From Cryptomeria japonica (Eukaryota; Streptophyta; Pinopsida; Cupressales; Cupressaceae), in assembly GCF_030272615.1 (NCBI RefSeq), contig NC_081414.1:6273001-6337000 (forward strand): a DNA stretch of 64,000 bases, given 5' to 3'. The notes beneath the pieces were generated by a model, which saw nothing but the letters and a program-made list of their open reading frames with translations, did no database searches and had not been told where the DNA came from. Positions 1-11,707 of this stretch are shown here, in pieces (the stretch's first letter is position 1; the number at the start of each line of letters is the position of its first letter). The position numbers and the translations under genes were made by a program.

Positions 1-4
1 TGTA

Positions 5-800
5 CTATTTTTCACTAACAACAGGGGAATCATCTTCTTTTGCCAACTTGCACCTAGTCACCATCGGTGTACCTACCGGTTTGCAGTCTTCCATGCTGAA
101 AGTCTCCAACACCTCTTTGATATACTTGGTCTGACAAATAAAGATACCACCATCTAGTTGTTGGACCTGTAAGCCAATAAAGAACTTAATTTCACCAATT
201 AGAGACATTTCAAATTTCTTTTTCATTATATCAGCAAAGTCCATACACATATCATCATTGCCACCAAAAATTATATCATCAACAAACACTTTTGCTATCA
301 GCATCTTGTCTCCATCAATCTTCAAATAAATATTGTTGTCCTCACTGGTAGGTTGGAATCCAATCTTGATCAAATGTGCATGTAATCTCTCATACCATGC
401 TCTCAGTTCCTAATTAAGACCATACAAAGCTTTGTGCAATTTACACACCATGTCTTTATCATCAGTCAAGGAAAATCTACCAGGTTGTTCAATGTAGACT
501 TCTTCTTCTAGAATCCCATTTAGAAAGGCTGACTTGACATCCATTTGGTAGACTTTGAATCCTTTATATGTAGGAAATGCCAATGGAATTCTTACACCTT
601 CCAATCTAGCAATAGGTGTAAATGTTTCGCCATAGCCTTCACCTTCCTCTTGAGCATACCCTTTGTAGACTAACCTTGCCTTGTTTCTTACAATCCTTCC
701 TTCTTCATCCAATGTATTCTTAAAGACCTATTTTGTTCCAATTACATTTTTATCCTCCGATCTAGGAACAAGTGATCATGTCTGATTTTTCTCAATTTGA
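5..800 (-). pseudogene. copia reverse transcriptase (RVT_2), degraded
   Basis: Read from about 800 downwards the frame gives SLVPRSEDKNVIGTK, then VFKN, NKARLVYKGYAQEEG, MDVKSAFLNG (an active-site Asp block), LHKALYGLN and the catalytic FVDDIIFGGN near 280. This matches the copia RT order. Three in-frame stops sit at positions where the family has Trp, Trp and Gln (T-stop-SLVPRS, TK-stop-VFKN, LN-stop-ELRAWYE), all explicable by single C-to-T or G-to-A changes. The frame is otherwise continuous from about 800 to 5. The RNase H end lies outside the window. Confidence 0.9.
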
Positions 801-1185
801 TCTAATTCTTCATTCATTGCCTTCACCCAATCATCATCCTTTAGTGCTTCCTTAACTATCTTGGGTTCAATTGTAGATATCAAACATGAATTCTCTCTGA
901 TCTTTCTCCTGGTTTGCACACCTACATTCTTATCACCAATTCTCTATTCTTGTGAATGATTCACACTGACATATCTAGGTATTGCATGTGTCAGTTTTGC
1001 ATCTTATTCATGAGATTCTTCATTTTCACTGTCATCACTCACCAGTTGAGCACCTAGTTCTGCATTTGCCGGTTGTTCATTATTCTTTTCTTTTGGTTCA
1101 ATAATCACAAACTTTTCCTCATTATCATCCTTTTCAGGTTCAGATCTGCTTGTACATTCAGACTTATCAAATAAATCATCAACTT
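801..1185 (-). other. copia integrase-RT linker
   Basis: This is the low-complexity acidic linker between integrase and RT in the copia polyprotein. The frame used by integrase does not run into the RT frame, so at least one indel lies in this stretch. No separate gene is visible. Confidence 0.55.
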
Positions 1186-2384
1186 TTACATTAGCACTTT
1201 CAATAATTTTCTTAGTCCTCTTATTGTAACATTTATATGCTTTACTCTTAGAAGAGTAACCAAGAAAAATTCCCTCATTAGATTTTGAATCAAACTTCTC
1301 AGTGTAGTTATCTCTCTTGATAAAACATTGACTTCCAAAGATTTTAAAATAACTAACACAAGGAGTTTTTCCATACCATAGCTCATAGGGTGTCTTATTG
1401 TTACCTCTTTTTACCAGTACCCGATAAGAGTGTATACATCAGTACTGACCGCTTCTCTCCAAAATATTTTGGATACATTACTCTGTAATAACATAGTTCT
1501 TGCAGCTTCAACAATTGTTATGTTCATTCTTTATGCAATGACATTATGTTGTGGTGTCCTCGGAGCTAACATTTGTCTCTTTATACCTTGTTCATCACAA
1601 TACTTAACAAATTCATCAGATGTGAATTCACCACCTCGGTCTGATCTTAAACACTTCAAGTTATTACCTGTTTCCTTCTCAACTAGAGCTTTAAATGATT
1701 TAAATTTATTAAATGGTTCTGATATCTCTCTTAGAAATGTTACCCACATCATTTTAGAATAGTCATTGGTGAAGATCATGAAACACCTATCACCATAATA
1801 ATTCTTTGTTCTCGTAGGACCATAGAGATCAGTATGTACCAAATATAAAACATTCTCAGAAATACCATTCTTTCTCTTGAAATAAATAGAGTTCAACTTA
1901 CCGATTTGACAACCGATTTGACAATCTTTACATATCGCACTATCCGGTTTGACAAGTTGTGGTAATCCTCTTACAACACTTGATTTGCCTATCTTAATTA
2001 GATTATCAAAATTAACATGACAACATCTTTTATGCCATAACCAACTGTCATCCATTCTTGCAACCAGACAGTTATTAACATTACTGTTCAAATGGAATAA
2101 GTTACCTCTAGTTTGCTTCCCAGTAGCAATCAGTTCACCATTACTTCCAAGAATTCTGCAGACTCCACTCTTAAATTCAAGCAAATAACCTTTATCATTG
2201 AGTTGACCAACACTTAAAAGATTATGCTTAAGACCATCAACCCACAATACATCATCAACATTACTCTTTCCATTTAGAGACATAGAAGCTTTACCTTTCA
2301 CCATGCAAGGAGAGTTGTTTCCAAATCTAACAGCACCTCCATCAAATTCATTAATGGTTATGAACTTAATTTTTTCTTTGGTCG
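1186..2384 (-). pseudogene. copia pre-integrase and integrase domain, degraded
   Basis: The protein starts within the stretch downstream of the protease (GLKHNLLSVGQLNDKGY), then shows the pre-integrase zinc-binding block (SWLWHKRCCH ... CKDCQIG). The integrase core has the first catalytic Asp in HTDLYGP and the second in LRSDRGGEF. The expected catalytic Glu in the block after TPQHN is a TAA stop, so the DDE triad is broken. Translation continues in the same frame after that stop (RMNITIVEAARTMLLQ). CKDCQIGCQIGK contains a small duplication. Nothing suggests an active enzyme. Confidence 0.88.
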
Positions 2385-2983
2385 CGAGGGTTAGTGGCTG
2401 AAGATGCAGAATGAACAACTGGAGATTCCCATGCCTCTGTGAGAAGATGAGGATTTCTTTGGATTAGGGTACTTATGGGCACATCTTTTTGTTTAGATAG
2501 TTTTTTAGTTAATAAACTTAAATTTTTTTTTTTAGTTAAATGATAAACTCTTTGGCTAGCTTTGATTGGCATGATGTATTTTGAATTTTTGTTTCAAATG
2601 ATGTGGGGGTGGGGTAGGGATTGAGCAATATACATTTTGGGAAACCATGGTTTTAGACAGTAGGTTTGGATGGTGGCTGGGGGTGGTTTGGGGAAGTGGT
2701 TTCTTTTTAGAAAGTTTGATGCAGACGTACTTTTTAGTTTAAAATAAATAAAATATAACTATTACCGATATAAAAAAAAAAATGATTTCTTTATTTAATT
2801 AAAAGTCAGAATATGGTTTAAGTGAATTAAATCAAATAAATTAAATTATTTATTTAATTAATAGGAGAAGAGGGTTAAGATGAATTATTTAAATATTAAT
2901 TTAATTAATTGTTGATCGATGGTTAAATAATCAAATAAATACTAAGTATTAATTTAATTAAGTGGATAGATTTGGGTGTCTAC
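2385..2983 (-). repeat. 3' LTR of gypsy element 1 (partial)
   Basis: On the minus strand the sequence starts TGTAGACACCCAAATC at 2983, preceded by a purine tract typical of a polypurine tract. The first 27 bases recur at 14461-14487, the far end of the same element. The first part is rich in AATTAAAT modules, as in the other two gypsy LTR families in this window. The inner end at about 2385 abuts copia sequence and no target duplication is visible, so the LTR is probably truncated. Confidence 0.65.
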
Positions 2984-2996
2984 ATTTGCCCCTCTT
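2984..2996 (-). other. polypurine tract of gypsy element 1
   Basis: The minus strand reads AAAGAGGGGCAAA immediately before the LTR start TGTAGACA. This is the position and composition of the plus-strand DNA primer of LTR retrotransposons. A similar tract precedes the 3' LTR of the LARD at 50828-50841. Confidence 0.6.
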
Positions 2997-4298
2997 TGAG
3001 ATGGTGTGGTTTATCACATCATTTCAAAGAAAAACAAGTAAGCGTAGTACATGCCCACGTGCCCCAGCATGCACCAAGTTGGTGGTTAGGTATACCCCCT
3101 CAAGAGATGGGACAAAATTTCAAAAATTTGGGCGATCTCTAGAAAATTTTAAGAAAATCCGGCATGGATAGAATGGAGTATTTGGGAATGAAGGAGGAGA
3201 AGGGTAAGGTAGTGAGTACCCTTAGGTCATGCAGAAGATATAGTGCAAATGTAGTGTTGTGCTTTTAATTGATGTTGTACAATTGATCAAAATTGGTTGG
3301 ACAGTCTGGTGCAATCGGTTGAATTGCCCCGGTTGAGTCAAAGCGTGATAGTTGATGTCAGTTGTTTGCTTGGACAGAATAAAGTTTGAGTAAGTGAGTC
3401 AAATTGACCTAATGAGACTTAGACAATTGATGTAAGCACCCGATGAAGTCAAGGTATCTGAAGAAAAATACTCGTTGAGACTTAGATAATTGATGTAATT
3501 GTTTGTTTTGAGTGTGTTTGATTGGTTGATCAATTGATAGTGTTTGTGTTTTAGGTTGTTTGTGGCGTTTGTTGGACTTAGTATACCTATTGAGACTAGG
3601 CAATTGATGTAAATACCTATTGTAGTCTAGGTGTTCGTGAGTCGATGTACCTGTGTAGACAAAGTAACTTGCTTTGCTTAGAGGATGACCTAGGTAACAT
3701 AGGTTACACAACCCCTCCTTTTAGAGATGGAGAGTGATGAACATGGCTTGATTGGTTTGATGGGACACGATGTAGGGTATGTGTTTTTGATGATCGAGAT
3801 GAGGAGGGTGAGGTGCGGAAGTCAATTTTAGATAGAAGGTATGGAGGACTTAGGACTCATTCATGTGGAGGAGGATCAAAATAGAGTTATCTGTTGACAT
3901 GAATGGGGTGTGTATCATTGTACTCAATCATGATTTTAGGGATAGTCCTTCACACGTAGATTTCTCATAGCAACCATATTCCTTGCGTATGCATGCATAC
4001 AAAATATTTACAATGTATGAGTAATATACAACAAAATGCAATATAAACAGATGAGATGAAATGGTGATCCATGGCTTATTCATAATTCTTTATTTCCTCA
4101 TCGAGAATAATAGTACCGATCTTGGCCAAGGTATCAAAAACCAAGGTTGAGTGTTTCACCTATAAGCAAACATTGCAGACAAGGAAAGTTCCCCTCCATT
4201 CTAGTTCATATACAAATGGTTGAGGTATACATTGTAGTTAGTAAGCCAAAGTGATTCATGACTATATTTTTGCATAGGATCTCATAGCTTAGTGAACT
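2997..4298 (-). other. 3' non-coding interior of gypsy element 1, distal part
   Basis: There is no convincing coding frame. The stretch holds a diverged repeat: a block resembling GAGACTTAGACAATTGATGT recurs near 3414, 3476 and 3590. It is the part of gypsy element 1 between the inserted non-autonomous element at 4299 and the 3' LTR. It should join to 10777-11707 as about 2.2 kb of post-integrase non-coding sequence. Confidence 0.5.
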
Positions 4299-5079
4299 TG
4301 TTGGCATATGCACACTCCAATGAGACATTGTATGTGATTGAATGTTTTGTCATTGATGGCAACCTTGCAATCCTATGGCACCGACAAAGGTATTATACAG
4401 GCATCAGTAGATCACACTCTACACCGGCACTGGCACAAAGAAAAGAAGTATACCGGCACAGAGGCCGATAGGATTTTGTTATATTATATTTTGTTTATTA
4501 TTGTAAAAACTTTGTAAGCTGACTTGGAAAATTGTAAAATGACTCTTATATATAAAAGAGATCATTGTAGACATTTGGCATGAGTGAGGAAGTGTTAAGG
4601 AAAAATATTAGGCAGACCTATTATGCGAAATATAGGCTAAGGGTTTATGTAAAAAGCAGAGCAGCAACTGGTACTGGATCAGGCATTATAGATGCTCTTA
4701 TAAAGTAGTACAAGATATTGGATTTGTATAATCTTCATTGCAAGTCAGTGAGACTTCCCATTGAGCAGTGAGCTCTAGGCAGTTGGCCTTCCTGCATGTG
4801 CAGGCCCCTATTGTAAGTAATATTCTCTTATTGGCCAGTGAGTGAATATTATGGGTCACAAATCCCACCGAGGTTTTTCCCACACCGGGTTTCCTCGTTA
4901 AAACCTTGTGTTATGGTGTGCTTTTCATGTGGATGTTCTCAATTCTGTTTATTACATTATTTCTTGCATACTGGTACACTATTATAATATGTTCTGCATG
5001 TTTTAATTCTAGAAATTCTACTCACCAGTTAGATACTGATTCACCCCCCCCCCTCTCAGTATCTATGGGATTCCTAACA
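4299..5079 (+). repeat. 5' LTR of the non-autonomous copia-type element
   Basis: It starts TGTTGGCATATGCAC and ends CCTAACA. A TATATATAAAAG box lies near 4547-4558. Close to the 3' end is a poly-C run followed by TCTCAGTAT, which also occurs in the other copia LTRs of this window. It pairs with 9982-10776. Confidence 0.9.
4547..4558 (+). promoter_or_regulatory. LTR TATA box
   Basis: TATATATAAAAG sits inside the 5' LTR, at the expected position for the retrotransposon promoter at the U3/R border. It is conserved in the 3' LTR near 10245-10256. Confidence 0.6.
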
Positions 5080-5080
5080 A

Positions 5081-5093
5081 TTGGTATCAGAGC
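5081..5093 (+). other. primer binding site, initiator tRNA-Met type
   Basis: TTGGTATCAGAGC lies one base after the 5' LTR. It matches the 3' end complement of plant initiator tRNA-Met, the usual primer of copia elements. It fixes the orientation as plus. Confidence 0.9.
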
Positions 5094-5150
5094 TTGGTCC
5101 TCTATTTTCAGAAGCCTAACAACTTGAGGAAGATCTTGACACCGGTAAAG

Positions 5151-5789
5151 ATGGAAAATTTGATGAAGCAACTTGAAGGAGCTCTTTCAGACTATGATGC
5201 AGAGAAATTGAAAAATATCAAACTAGAAGATGATTTAAGGGTAGCTCAAGATATCATTCAGGCACTTCAAGAAAATTTTACTGTTGCAAGAAATAAGAGA
5301 AGGGAACTTTGTGAAAAATTGAAAAATGAGAATGATGAAAAGGAATCACCTAATGATATGATAAGCAAGTTGAAACAAGAGAACATGACAACAAAGAATG
5401 AGATGCAGGATATGACTATGAGATTTTGCAAAGAGATTGAGGATAGGAAGAAGATTGAAGAAGAATTGACCAGAAGACTAAGTGATGCAACAAATGAGAA
5501 CACAAGACTTAGCTATGAAAATGACATGTTGAAGACAGATCTGATGCATACTCAGAATGACTCAAATGAACTGATGAGACAAAAAGAAGTCTTAAAAAGA
5601 GAACTAGAAACTGAAAATCAACATAAAGAAAAATTCAAAAAAAGCTCAAAGGAACTTGGCACCTTGCTAAAGAATCAAAAACCTAAAGGTGACACTTTTG
5701 GAATTGGCTTTGAAGTTGGTGAAAGCTCCGATACTACAAATACTCAAGATCATAGCAAACCGGTAAGACAACCTAATGCTTCTAAATAA
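5151..5789 (+). pseudogene. Gag-like coiled-coil protein, N-terminal part
   Basis: From the first ATG after the primer site the frame gives MENLMKQLEGALSDYDAEKL and about 150 residues rich in Glu, Lys, Leu and Asn with heptad-like spacing, a predicted coiled coil. It ends with GDTFGIGFEVGESS and a stop at 5787. The zinc knuckles follow in the next frame from 5776, so one frameshift separates the halves of what was probably a single Gag-like protein. A coiled coil would suit particle assembly (inference). Confidence 0.6.
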
Positions 5790-6252
5790 GTATAATAAGT
5801 ATGGTCATAGAGCAAATGAATGTAGATCTAGAAATTATCAGAATATCAACACACCCACAGGTCAATGTTCTAAATGCAACAAAGTTGGTCACAACTCTGA
5901 AAATTACAGAATGAATGTGAGATGTTATGTTTGTGGAAGATTTGGACATTTATCTAATCAATGCAGAACACAAATTGGCATAGGTTATGGAAAATCTATT
6001 CAAAAGAATAATGTAACTTGTTATGCATGTAACAAGATTGGGCATATTGCAAAATTTTGTAGAAGTAAAGGATCACCAGCAGACAACAAAAGTTCTAGCT
6101 TGAAAGGTAAAGAAAAAGTTGAAGAGGTTAAGCAAGAATTCTCAAAACAATGGATTAGAAAAGCTGATCTAAATATTGAGAATACTCCTCCACTGGTAGA
6201 ACAAATAAATGCTTCACGAGTAGGACAGAGTGATGCTTCACCAGCAGGATAG
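5776..6252 (+). pseudogene. Gag-like nucleocapsid region with four CCHC knuckles
   Basis: Successive zinc knuckles are NKYGHRANEC (first cysteines lost), CSKCNKVGHNSENY (last Cys replaced by Tyr), CYVCGRFGHLSNQC and CYACNKIGHIAKFC. The last two are complete CX2CX4HX4C motifs for RNA binding. Four knuckles is more than the one usual in copia Gag; copia 2 has one degraded knuckle. The tail repeats short ASRVGQSDAS-like units and ends at a TAG. It follows the coiled-coil part in a shifted frame. Confidence 0.75.
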
Positions 6253-6594
6253 AGCAGTGCTCCACCGGCAGGAAGTTCTTCATCTAATTGAAGAAAGTTT
6301 CCTTGAGGGTTTGGCAATCTAATGACACATGTGCTATTATTCCCTCGGTTAGAGATAAGAAGTTGGAAATTACTTTTTACCACCAGACAATGTTAAGTGA
6401 ATACTTAACCGGCATGCATTTAATGTGGTAGATGGCAAAAAGACACTATAAAATTGAGGTTTTGGTTCCATTCCACTTCACCGAGATTTCAAACCTACGA
6501 AGAGCGCGAAGATTACGAGCTAAGGCATTTCAAGCAAGAGGCAAGAACACTCCAAGCATTCATCCATCCTAAAGGCAGCAAAAGGTATTTTATC
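6253..6594 (+). other. spacer before ORF2
   Basis: There is no recognised domain. The sequence immediately before the ATG at 6595 reads like a leader. A frame opens at 6454, but its first 47 residues look non-coding. Confidence 0.4.
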
Positions 6595-9500
6595 ATGGCA
6601 TCCACCTCTGCAATTGAATATATAGAAAACCCTACTATTGTCGAAGTGATAAAAAGACCTAGGCCTATATTACAGTTAGTTCCTGAGGTAGCAAAGAAAG
6701 ATGATACCTTAGGTGCTTTTTCTCAAATTCCCAAGGGAGTTGTCTATGCTGAAGACCCCAGAATGTACATCCACTACAACATTGAGGAACTAGGAGATGA
6801 AGAGATTAAAACCATGTTTAAAATTGTGATATGTGATAAAACCAGCAATGTAAAAGATGAACACAAGATCATTGAAACCCTAGGATTTATAGAGATCCTT
6901 AGCATTCCTGAATTTCCCAAGGATGTGATTAGGATAGTCTTAAGCAGGGTACATGGTGAATTTTTCTGGTTAGATGCAATCCAGAAAATCACTAAGGAAG
7001 TTGTGAAAGTTGTCACAGGGTTACCGACCACCGGTAAAAGGTCAGATAAAACCAAAAAGGTATCCAATGACCTAGTTACAAACCTAACTGGTGCAACATT
7101 CGACAAAAGGTCCCTAAGAGTTAATGATGTAACAGACATTAATGTGAGATTTATCAGCATGATATTAGGGTATAAAGCTACACACGCAAATAGACTCAAT
7201 TTAGTTTCAAGTTTATGCATTAAGAGTGCTTATGATATGGTCACAGATAATGCAAAGATTGATATATGTGAGTGGTTAAAGGATGAATTAATTGACAACC
7301 TTGGAAAGATTAAGAAGGACAAGAAAGGAACTTTTAGGTTTGGAAATCTGTTAGTATGTCTGATGCTACATATAACCAAATAGGTTCCTGGTATAGGCTA
7401 CAAAGAACTTGGATATGATATACCGATAGGTAAACAGTTAACATAACTATTCAATAACATGGGAGAAGACAAGGAAAACAATATTCATGACTTCTTTCAA
7501 GCATTAAAGGCCAAAATGAAGAAAAGAATTAGGTTATCACAAAAGATTGTCGACAAATACAAAGATGAAATATGCTTTGTAATCAAGAAGGATGAAATCT
7601 AGATGGGCTATGAAATAGTTTGGGCAACTGAGATGGGCTATGAAACAGATGATCATATAATTGAAACATATGCTAAAGCACTTCTAGAAGCCCCCAAAGA
7701 ACCTAAGGAAGAAATATTTGGTAGTGCAGAAACTATTGAAAGCCAAATACAATCAAAGAAAAGAGTGAAAAAGGTCGAGGTAGTTGTAAGGAAAGGTTCC
7801 AGACAAGCAAAGGCCATCAAAGAAGATGTGTTGAAGAAAACCAGTATAACAGAGGATGAGTTAGCAGCTCCACAACCTGAAACTCACCTATCACCGGTAG
7901 GTACTTCTTCAGGGAGTGACATGCCTGCAACTTTCAAAAGAGTTGTAAGGAAAAGAGATCCCTCACCAGCAACCACACCCTCACCCAGGAGGACAAGACA
8001 AAAACAACAAGCAGTAAGATCTCTGGTAAGAAAGGCTACACCAAAGAAGAAGAAACTGACACCCAAAAAGAAGAAGAGGACAAACAAAGACTTGGCCCCT
8101 CTTGATATACTGCTGAATGAAATTACAGAGGAAGGTAAATTAAAAAATATAGAGAAAATATATGACACTTTAACAGCTGATGAAAAAGAACAAGTTGAAA
8201 ATAGTGTTATATTGCATATGGACATGTATAAGAAGTTTTTGATGGAAGTAGTCAATGAAATTCCAGATGAACTATTTAAGAGATTGGAAGCAAGAAGACA
8301 AGTAGTAATAGAACTGGACAAGAAAATAAAGATTGAAAAGCTACTTGCTTTATATCCGGTAAACTCACCCAAAGAAATTGATGACCTAATTGCTCAAGCC
8401 AACTGGTTAGTATTTTCTACTACACATCGACACATTGCTTTAATGGTTGGAAGAGTTAATGAGGTGACTGAGGAAATAGAAAATGGATGGGATATATTCC
8501 TAGTTGAAAAAGAAAAACAAGAAGAATACAGGAACCCCAAACCCATAAAAGTTTATTAGAAAGATAGAGACAAGGGTAAAGGTAAAGTTGGTGGACCACC
8601 TAGTATCAAGGTTAGAGACAACTTACCCCCACCTCCTTTGATTACTCCATGGGTAAAAACAACAGCTATAGAAGATCAACCGGCAACTGAGAGTATGGAT
8701 GTAGAGGATGGTAATTCTAATCCTAAAGTCTTATGTACTATGGATGTTGATACTCGAAAGATCAACATAGTGGTAGACAAAGATACAGCGGATAAGACTG
8801 ACATGGCTAGTGAGCCTCCGGTAGCTGAGCAAACTGAAAACACACAAGAGAAACTGGCAGAAGACAAAGAGAAAAAGGTAGAGATTCAGACTAAGACAAT
8901 GCAACAAATAGAGCAAAAGGCTCCAGAACAGGAACATAAGGAAACAGTACCACCGATAACTGGAGAAATAGAAAAACCATTGCTTAAAGAAATGCAGACG
9001 CAAACAAACCTACCAGAGGTCAATACAAGCTTGGTTACTTCCACTGACAGTACTCAGAATGTTGGTTGTGACTAAGGTACTATTAGATTCAATCAAAAAG
9101 ATACCATACCAATTTTGAAGGTAATTGCTCCTAACTGTAATATAGACAATAAAGATTCTTTAGGACAACTTGATACAGTGTGTAAATATATCACAGAAAA
9201 CATTGAGAAAATAAAGGAAGAGTCATTGAAGGATAAAGTAGAAATTGAAAAGCAGAAATTCTTTGATGAGCAATAAAAAGTGTAACAGAAATTTTGACAC
9301 ACTTCTACCAGAATTGTGTAATTTATTGAAAGAGTACAAAACTCTATACAAAGACACCTATAAGACAAACTTTTTGACTATAGATATAGACAAAAAGATG
9401 AGCAAGGTATAGGATGAGATCAATAAACTTGCAGATAATTTTGTTAACTCGCCTGATACACTATCAATTTTTGAGGAGAAGATAACAAATTTTGAAGAAT

Positions 9501-9780
9501 ATTTACTTAAATTGGAAAGAGAGAGAGAAAGAATGGTGCATAAGGCAAAACATTTGAGATTAAAACTAAGTCCAAGATTGGACTATCTAGAATCACTACG
9601 GAAGGAAGTATCTGAGGCACTAATACAGGGACAGAAACACCAGCAGAGCATTTGCAAAATCTCACCGGTACAGTGAAGAGAACAGAGACAGTAATAAAGG
9701 ATAGCAAGAAGTTTATGGATAGTATAAACTTGATTTTGGGAGATCTTTTTCAAATTGTAACCACCCAGTTACAAGGTTGA
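6595..9780 (+). pseudogene. large non-Pol ORF2 of the LTR element, unknown function
   Basis: One frame runs from the ATG at 6595 (MASTSAIEYIEN) to the TGA at 9778. It is broken by stops at 7381, near 7444, 7600, 8557 and 9073, and by a compensating pair of frameshifts between about 9280 and 9650. The N-terminal ~320 residues look globular, with VHGEFFWLDAIQKITKE, VVTGLPTTG and GTFRFGNLLVCLMLH. These resemble, from memory, uncharacterised plant transposon-associated proteins. A basic Lys-rich stretch (TPKKKKLTPKKKK, near 8040) suggests nucleic-acid binding or a nuclear signal. The C-terminal third is acidic and coiled-coil-like. There is no D(S/T)G, DDE or YVDD motif. The function is unknown. 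Confidence 0.6.
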
Positions 9781-9981
9781 AACTACAAACTCTATTGACA
9801 TCTTGACAACCTTTGTCATTGATGCCAAAGGGGGAGTAGTGGGATGAGAAAATTCAATATCATAGGAATCATATGCTCAGGGGGAGCACACACATTTTTG
9901 GTAACATTTTTGGACTTCACATTTTTGGATACATTTTTGAAATTTCTCATGAGTGTTGCCATCAATGCCAAAGGGGGAGAT
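9781..9981 (+). other. 3' leader with two purine tracts (PPT)
   Basis: The motif GCCAAAGGGGGAG occurs twice, near 9822 and at 9968-9979. The second directly precedes the 3' LTR and is the presumed polypurine tract. A further CAGGGGGAGC lies near 9878. The duplicated tract is also present in the related minus-strand element at 32602-32800. Confidence 0.65.
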
Positions 9982-10776
9982 TGTTGGCATATGCACACTC
10001 CAATGAGACATTGTATGTGATTGAAGGTTTTGTCATTGATGGCAACCTTGCAATCCTATGGCACCGGCAAAGGCATTATACTGGAATCAGCAGATCACAC
10101 TCTACACCGGCACTCAGGACACCGGCACCAACACAAAGAAAAGAAGTATACCAGCACAGAAGCTGATAGGATTTTGTTATATTATATTTTGTTTATTATT
10201 GTAAAAACTTTGTAAGCCGACTTGGAAAATTGTAAAATGACTCTTATATATAAAAGAGATCATTGTAGACATTTGTCATGAGTGAGGAAGTGTTAAGGAA
10301 AAATATTAGGCAGACCTATTATGCAAAATATAGGCTAAGGGTTTATGTAAAAAGCAGAGCAGCAACCGGTACTGGATCAAGCATTATAGATGCTATTATA
10401 AAGCAGTACAAGATATTGGATTTGTATAATCCTCATTGTAAGTCAGTGAGACTTCCCATTGAGCAGTGAGCTCTAGGCAGTTGGCCTTCCTGCATGTGTA
10501 GGCCCCTATTGTAAGTAATATTCTCTTATTGGCTAGTGAGTGAATATTGTGGGTCACAAATCCTACCGAGGTTTTTCCTACACCGGGTTTCCTCGTTAAA
10601 ACCTTGTGTTATGGTTTGCTTTTCATGTGGATGTTCTTAATTCTATTTGTTACATTATTTCTTGCATACCAGTACACTGTTATAATATGTTCTACATGTT
10701 TTAATTCTAGAAATTCTACTCACAGGTTAGATACTGATTCACCCCCCCCCTCTCAGTATCTGTGGGATTCCTAATA
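9982..10776 (+). repeat. 3' LTR of the non-autonomous copia-type element
   Basis: It starts TGTTGGCATATGCAC and ends CCTAATA, against CCTAACA in the 5' copy. Relative to the 5' LTR it has an extra GGACACCGGCACC-type segment near 10108 and many single-base differences, mainly transitions. The flanking aaact matches four of the five bases before the 5' LTR. Confidence 0.9.
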
Positions 10777-11707
10777 AAACTTCCCACGTAGACACCATTA
10801 GTACATGCCCCGGAAGTTCATTTAAACAATCCGCAAATAAAAAACAAAGAAAAAAGATATCATGAACCATCTCGGCCACTCTAATCACTTGTGGATATCC
10901 TAGAGTAGTGTAGGAAACTGATATTAATGCAAAAAATTCGACCAAGTGCCTATCATCCAAACATAAATTTCTTGTCAAAGAAAGATGTTACCATTTATTG
11001 TTTGTAAGGAAGGATGCATCCTTGTTAAGATGGATGTGATCAGATGTTTGATTGGTTGGTTGATTTGATAGGTGGTCATCATTTGAGTAGCTCAAAATGT
11101 TGTTTTCTGTCTTTTGCGATGTTTATGTACACGGAACAATTTTTTTGCAATTTTTTTTATTGTTTTGGATGTTTTTGTCATGTTTTTAGATTTTTGAATG
11201 TTGTGAATGTTTTTTTGTGTTTTCTTCAGCGCATTTTTCAAATGTTTTTGGTATTTTCTAAGATTTTGCGAATGTTTTTGGTATTATTTAAGACATTTTG
11301 AATGAGTAACTCAACGAATCACAAGCATGGAGAATCCACTCCCATCATTAGGTTAAGAATATTTCCCCCAGTTAAGTGTCGGTATGAAAGTGTGACATAG
11401 GACACATGAGGCAATAACCTTGATTGCAGATTAATAACAAGCCATGGTTTAAATGATGGATGAATGGATGTGATCGCAACAAGTCTGAAAGACAATGGAG
11501 GCATAGCCTTTATGAATGACACCTGTTTACCAGGTTTTCACCACCGTACTTACCCAAGATGCCACCAGAGTGATTTTTACCATTTGGATGAATGATTTAT
11601 CTTTATTATTATTTTGATTTTTTTATTTTTTCGTATTTTGTTCAGGACTTTTTTTGAAAAAAAATTGGTATTTTCTTATATTTGATGAGCTTGATGCTCT
11701 GCACAGC
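10777..11707 (-). other. post-integrase non-coding part of gypsy element 1
   Basis: No domain is visible. The 11100-11300 part is T-rich on the plus strand with a repeated AATGTTTTTGGTATT unit. It continues gypsy element 1 after the inserted element. Confidence 0.45.

Larger units (their letters stand above)
1..2384 (-). mobile_element. Ty1/copia retrotransposon fragment (copia 1), integrase to RT
   Basis: On the minus strand the order is pre-integrase region, integrase, then reverse transcriptase, which is the copia order (gypsy has RT before integrase). The element runs off the window at base 1. At about 2384 it stops abruptly just upstream of the pre-integrase region, so the protease active site, gag and 5' LTR are missing. 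The neighbour at 2385 is a gypsy LTR. The protein is close in sequence to the second copia element at 29173-31661 (for example SWLWHKR against SWLWHRR), so both belong to one family. No LTR of this copy is visible. Confidence 0.9.
4299..10776 (+). mobile_element. non-autonomous copia-type LTR retrotransposon with two non-Pol ORFs
   Basis: Two direct LTRs (4299-5079 and 9982-10776), a tRNA-Met primer site, a polypurine tract and near-matching flanks (gaact before, aaact after) define the ends. The interior encodes a coiled-coil and zinc-knuckle Gag-like region and a second frame of about 1060 codons. No protease, integrase or RT motif is visible. By eye the LTRs differ at roughly 5% of positions plus one indel of about 15 bases, so this insertion is older than the LARD at 40728. 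It lies inside gypsy element 1. The LTR and primer site resemble those of copia 2, so a copia relative could supply the missing enzymes (inference). Confidence 0.85.

Noticed and set aside
1430-1762. Plus-strand 110-codon open frame
   Set aside because: It is antisense to the copia integrase coding region, which has clear domain motifs on the other strand.
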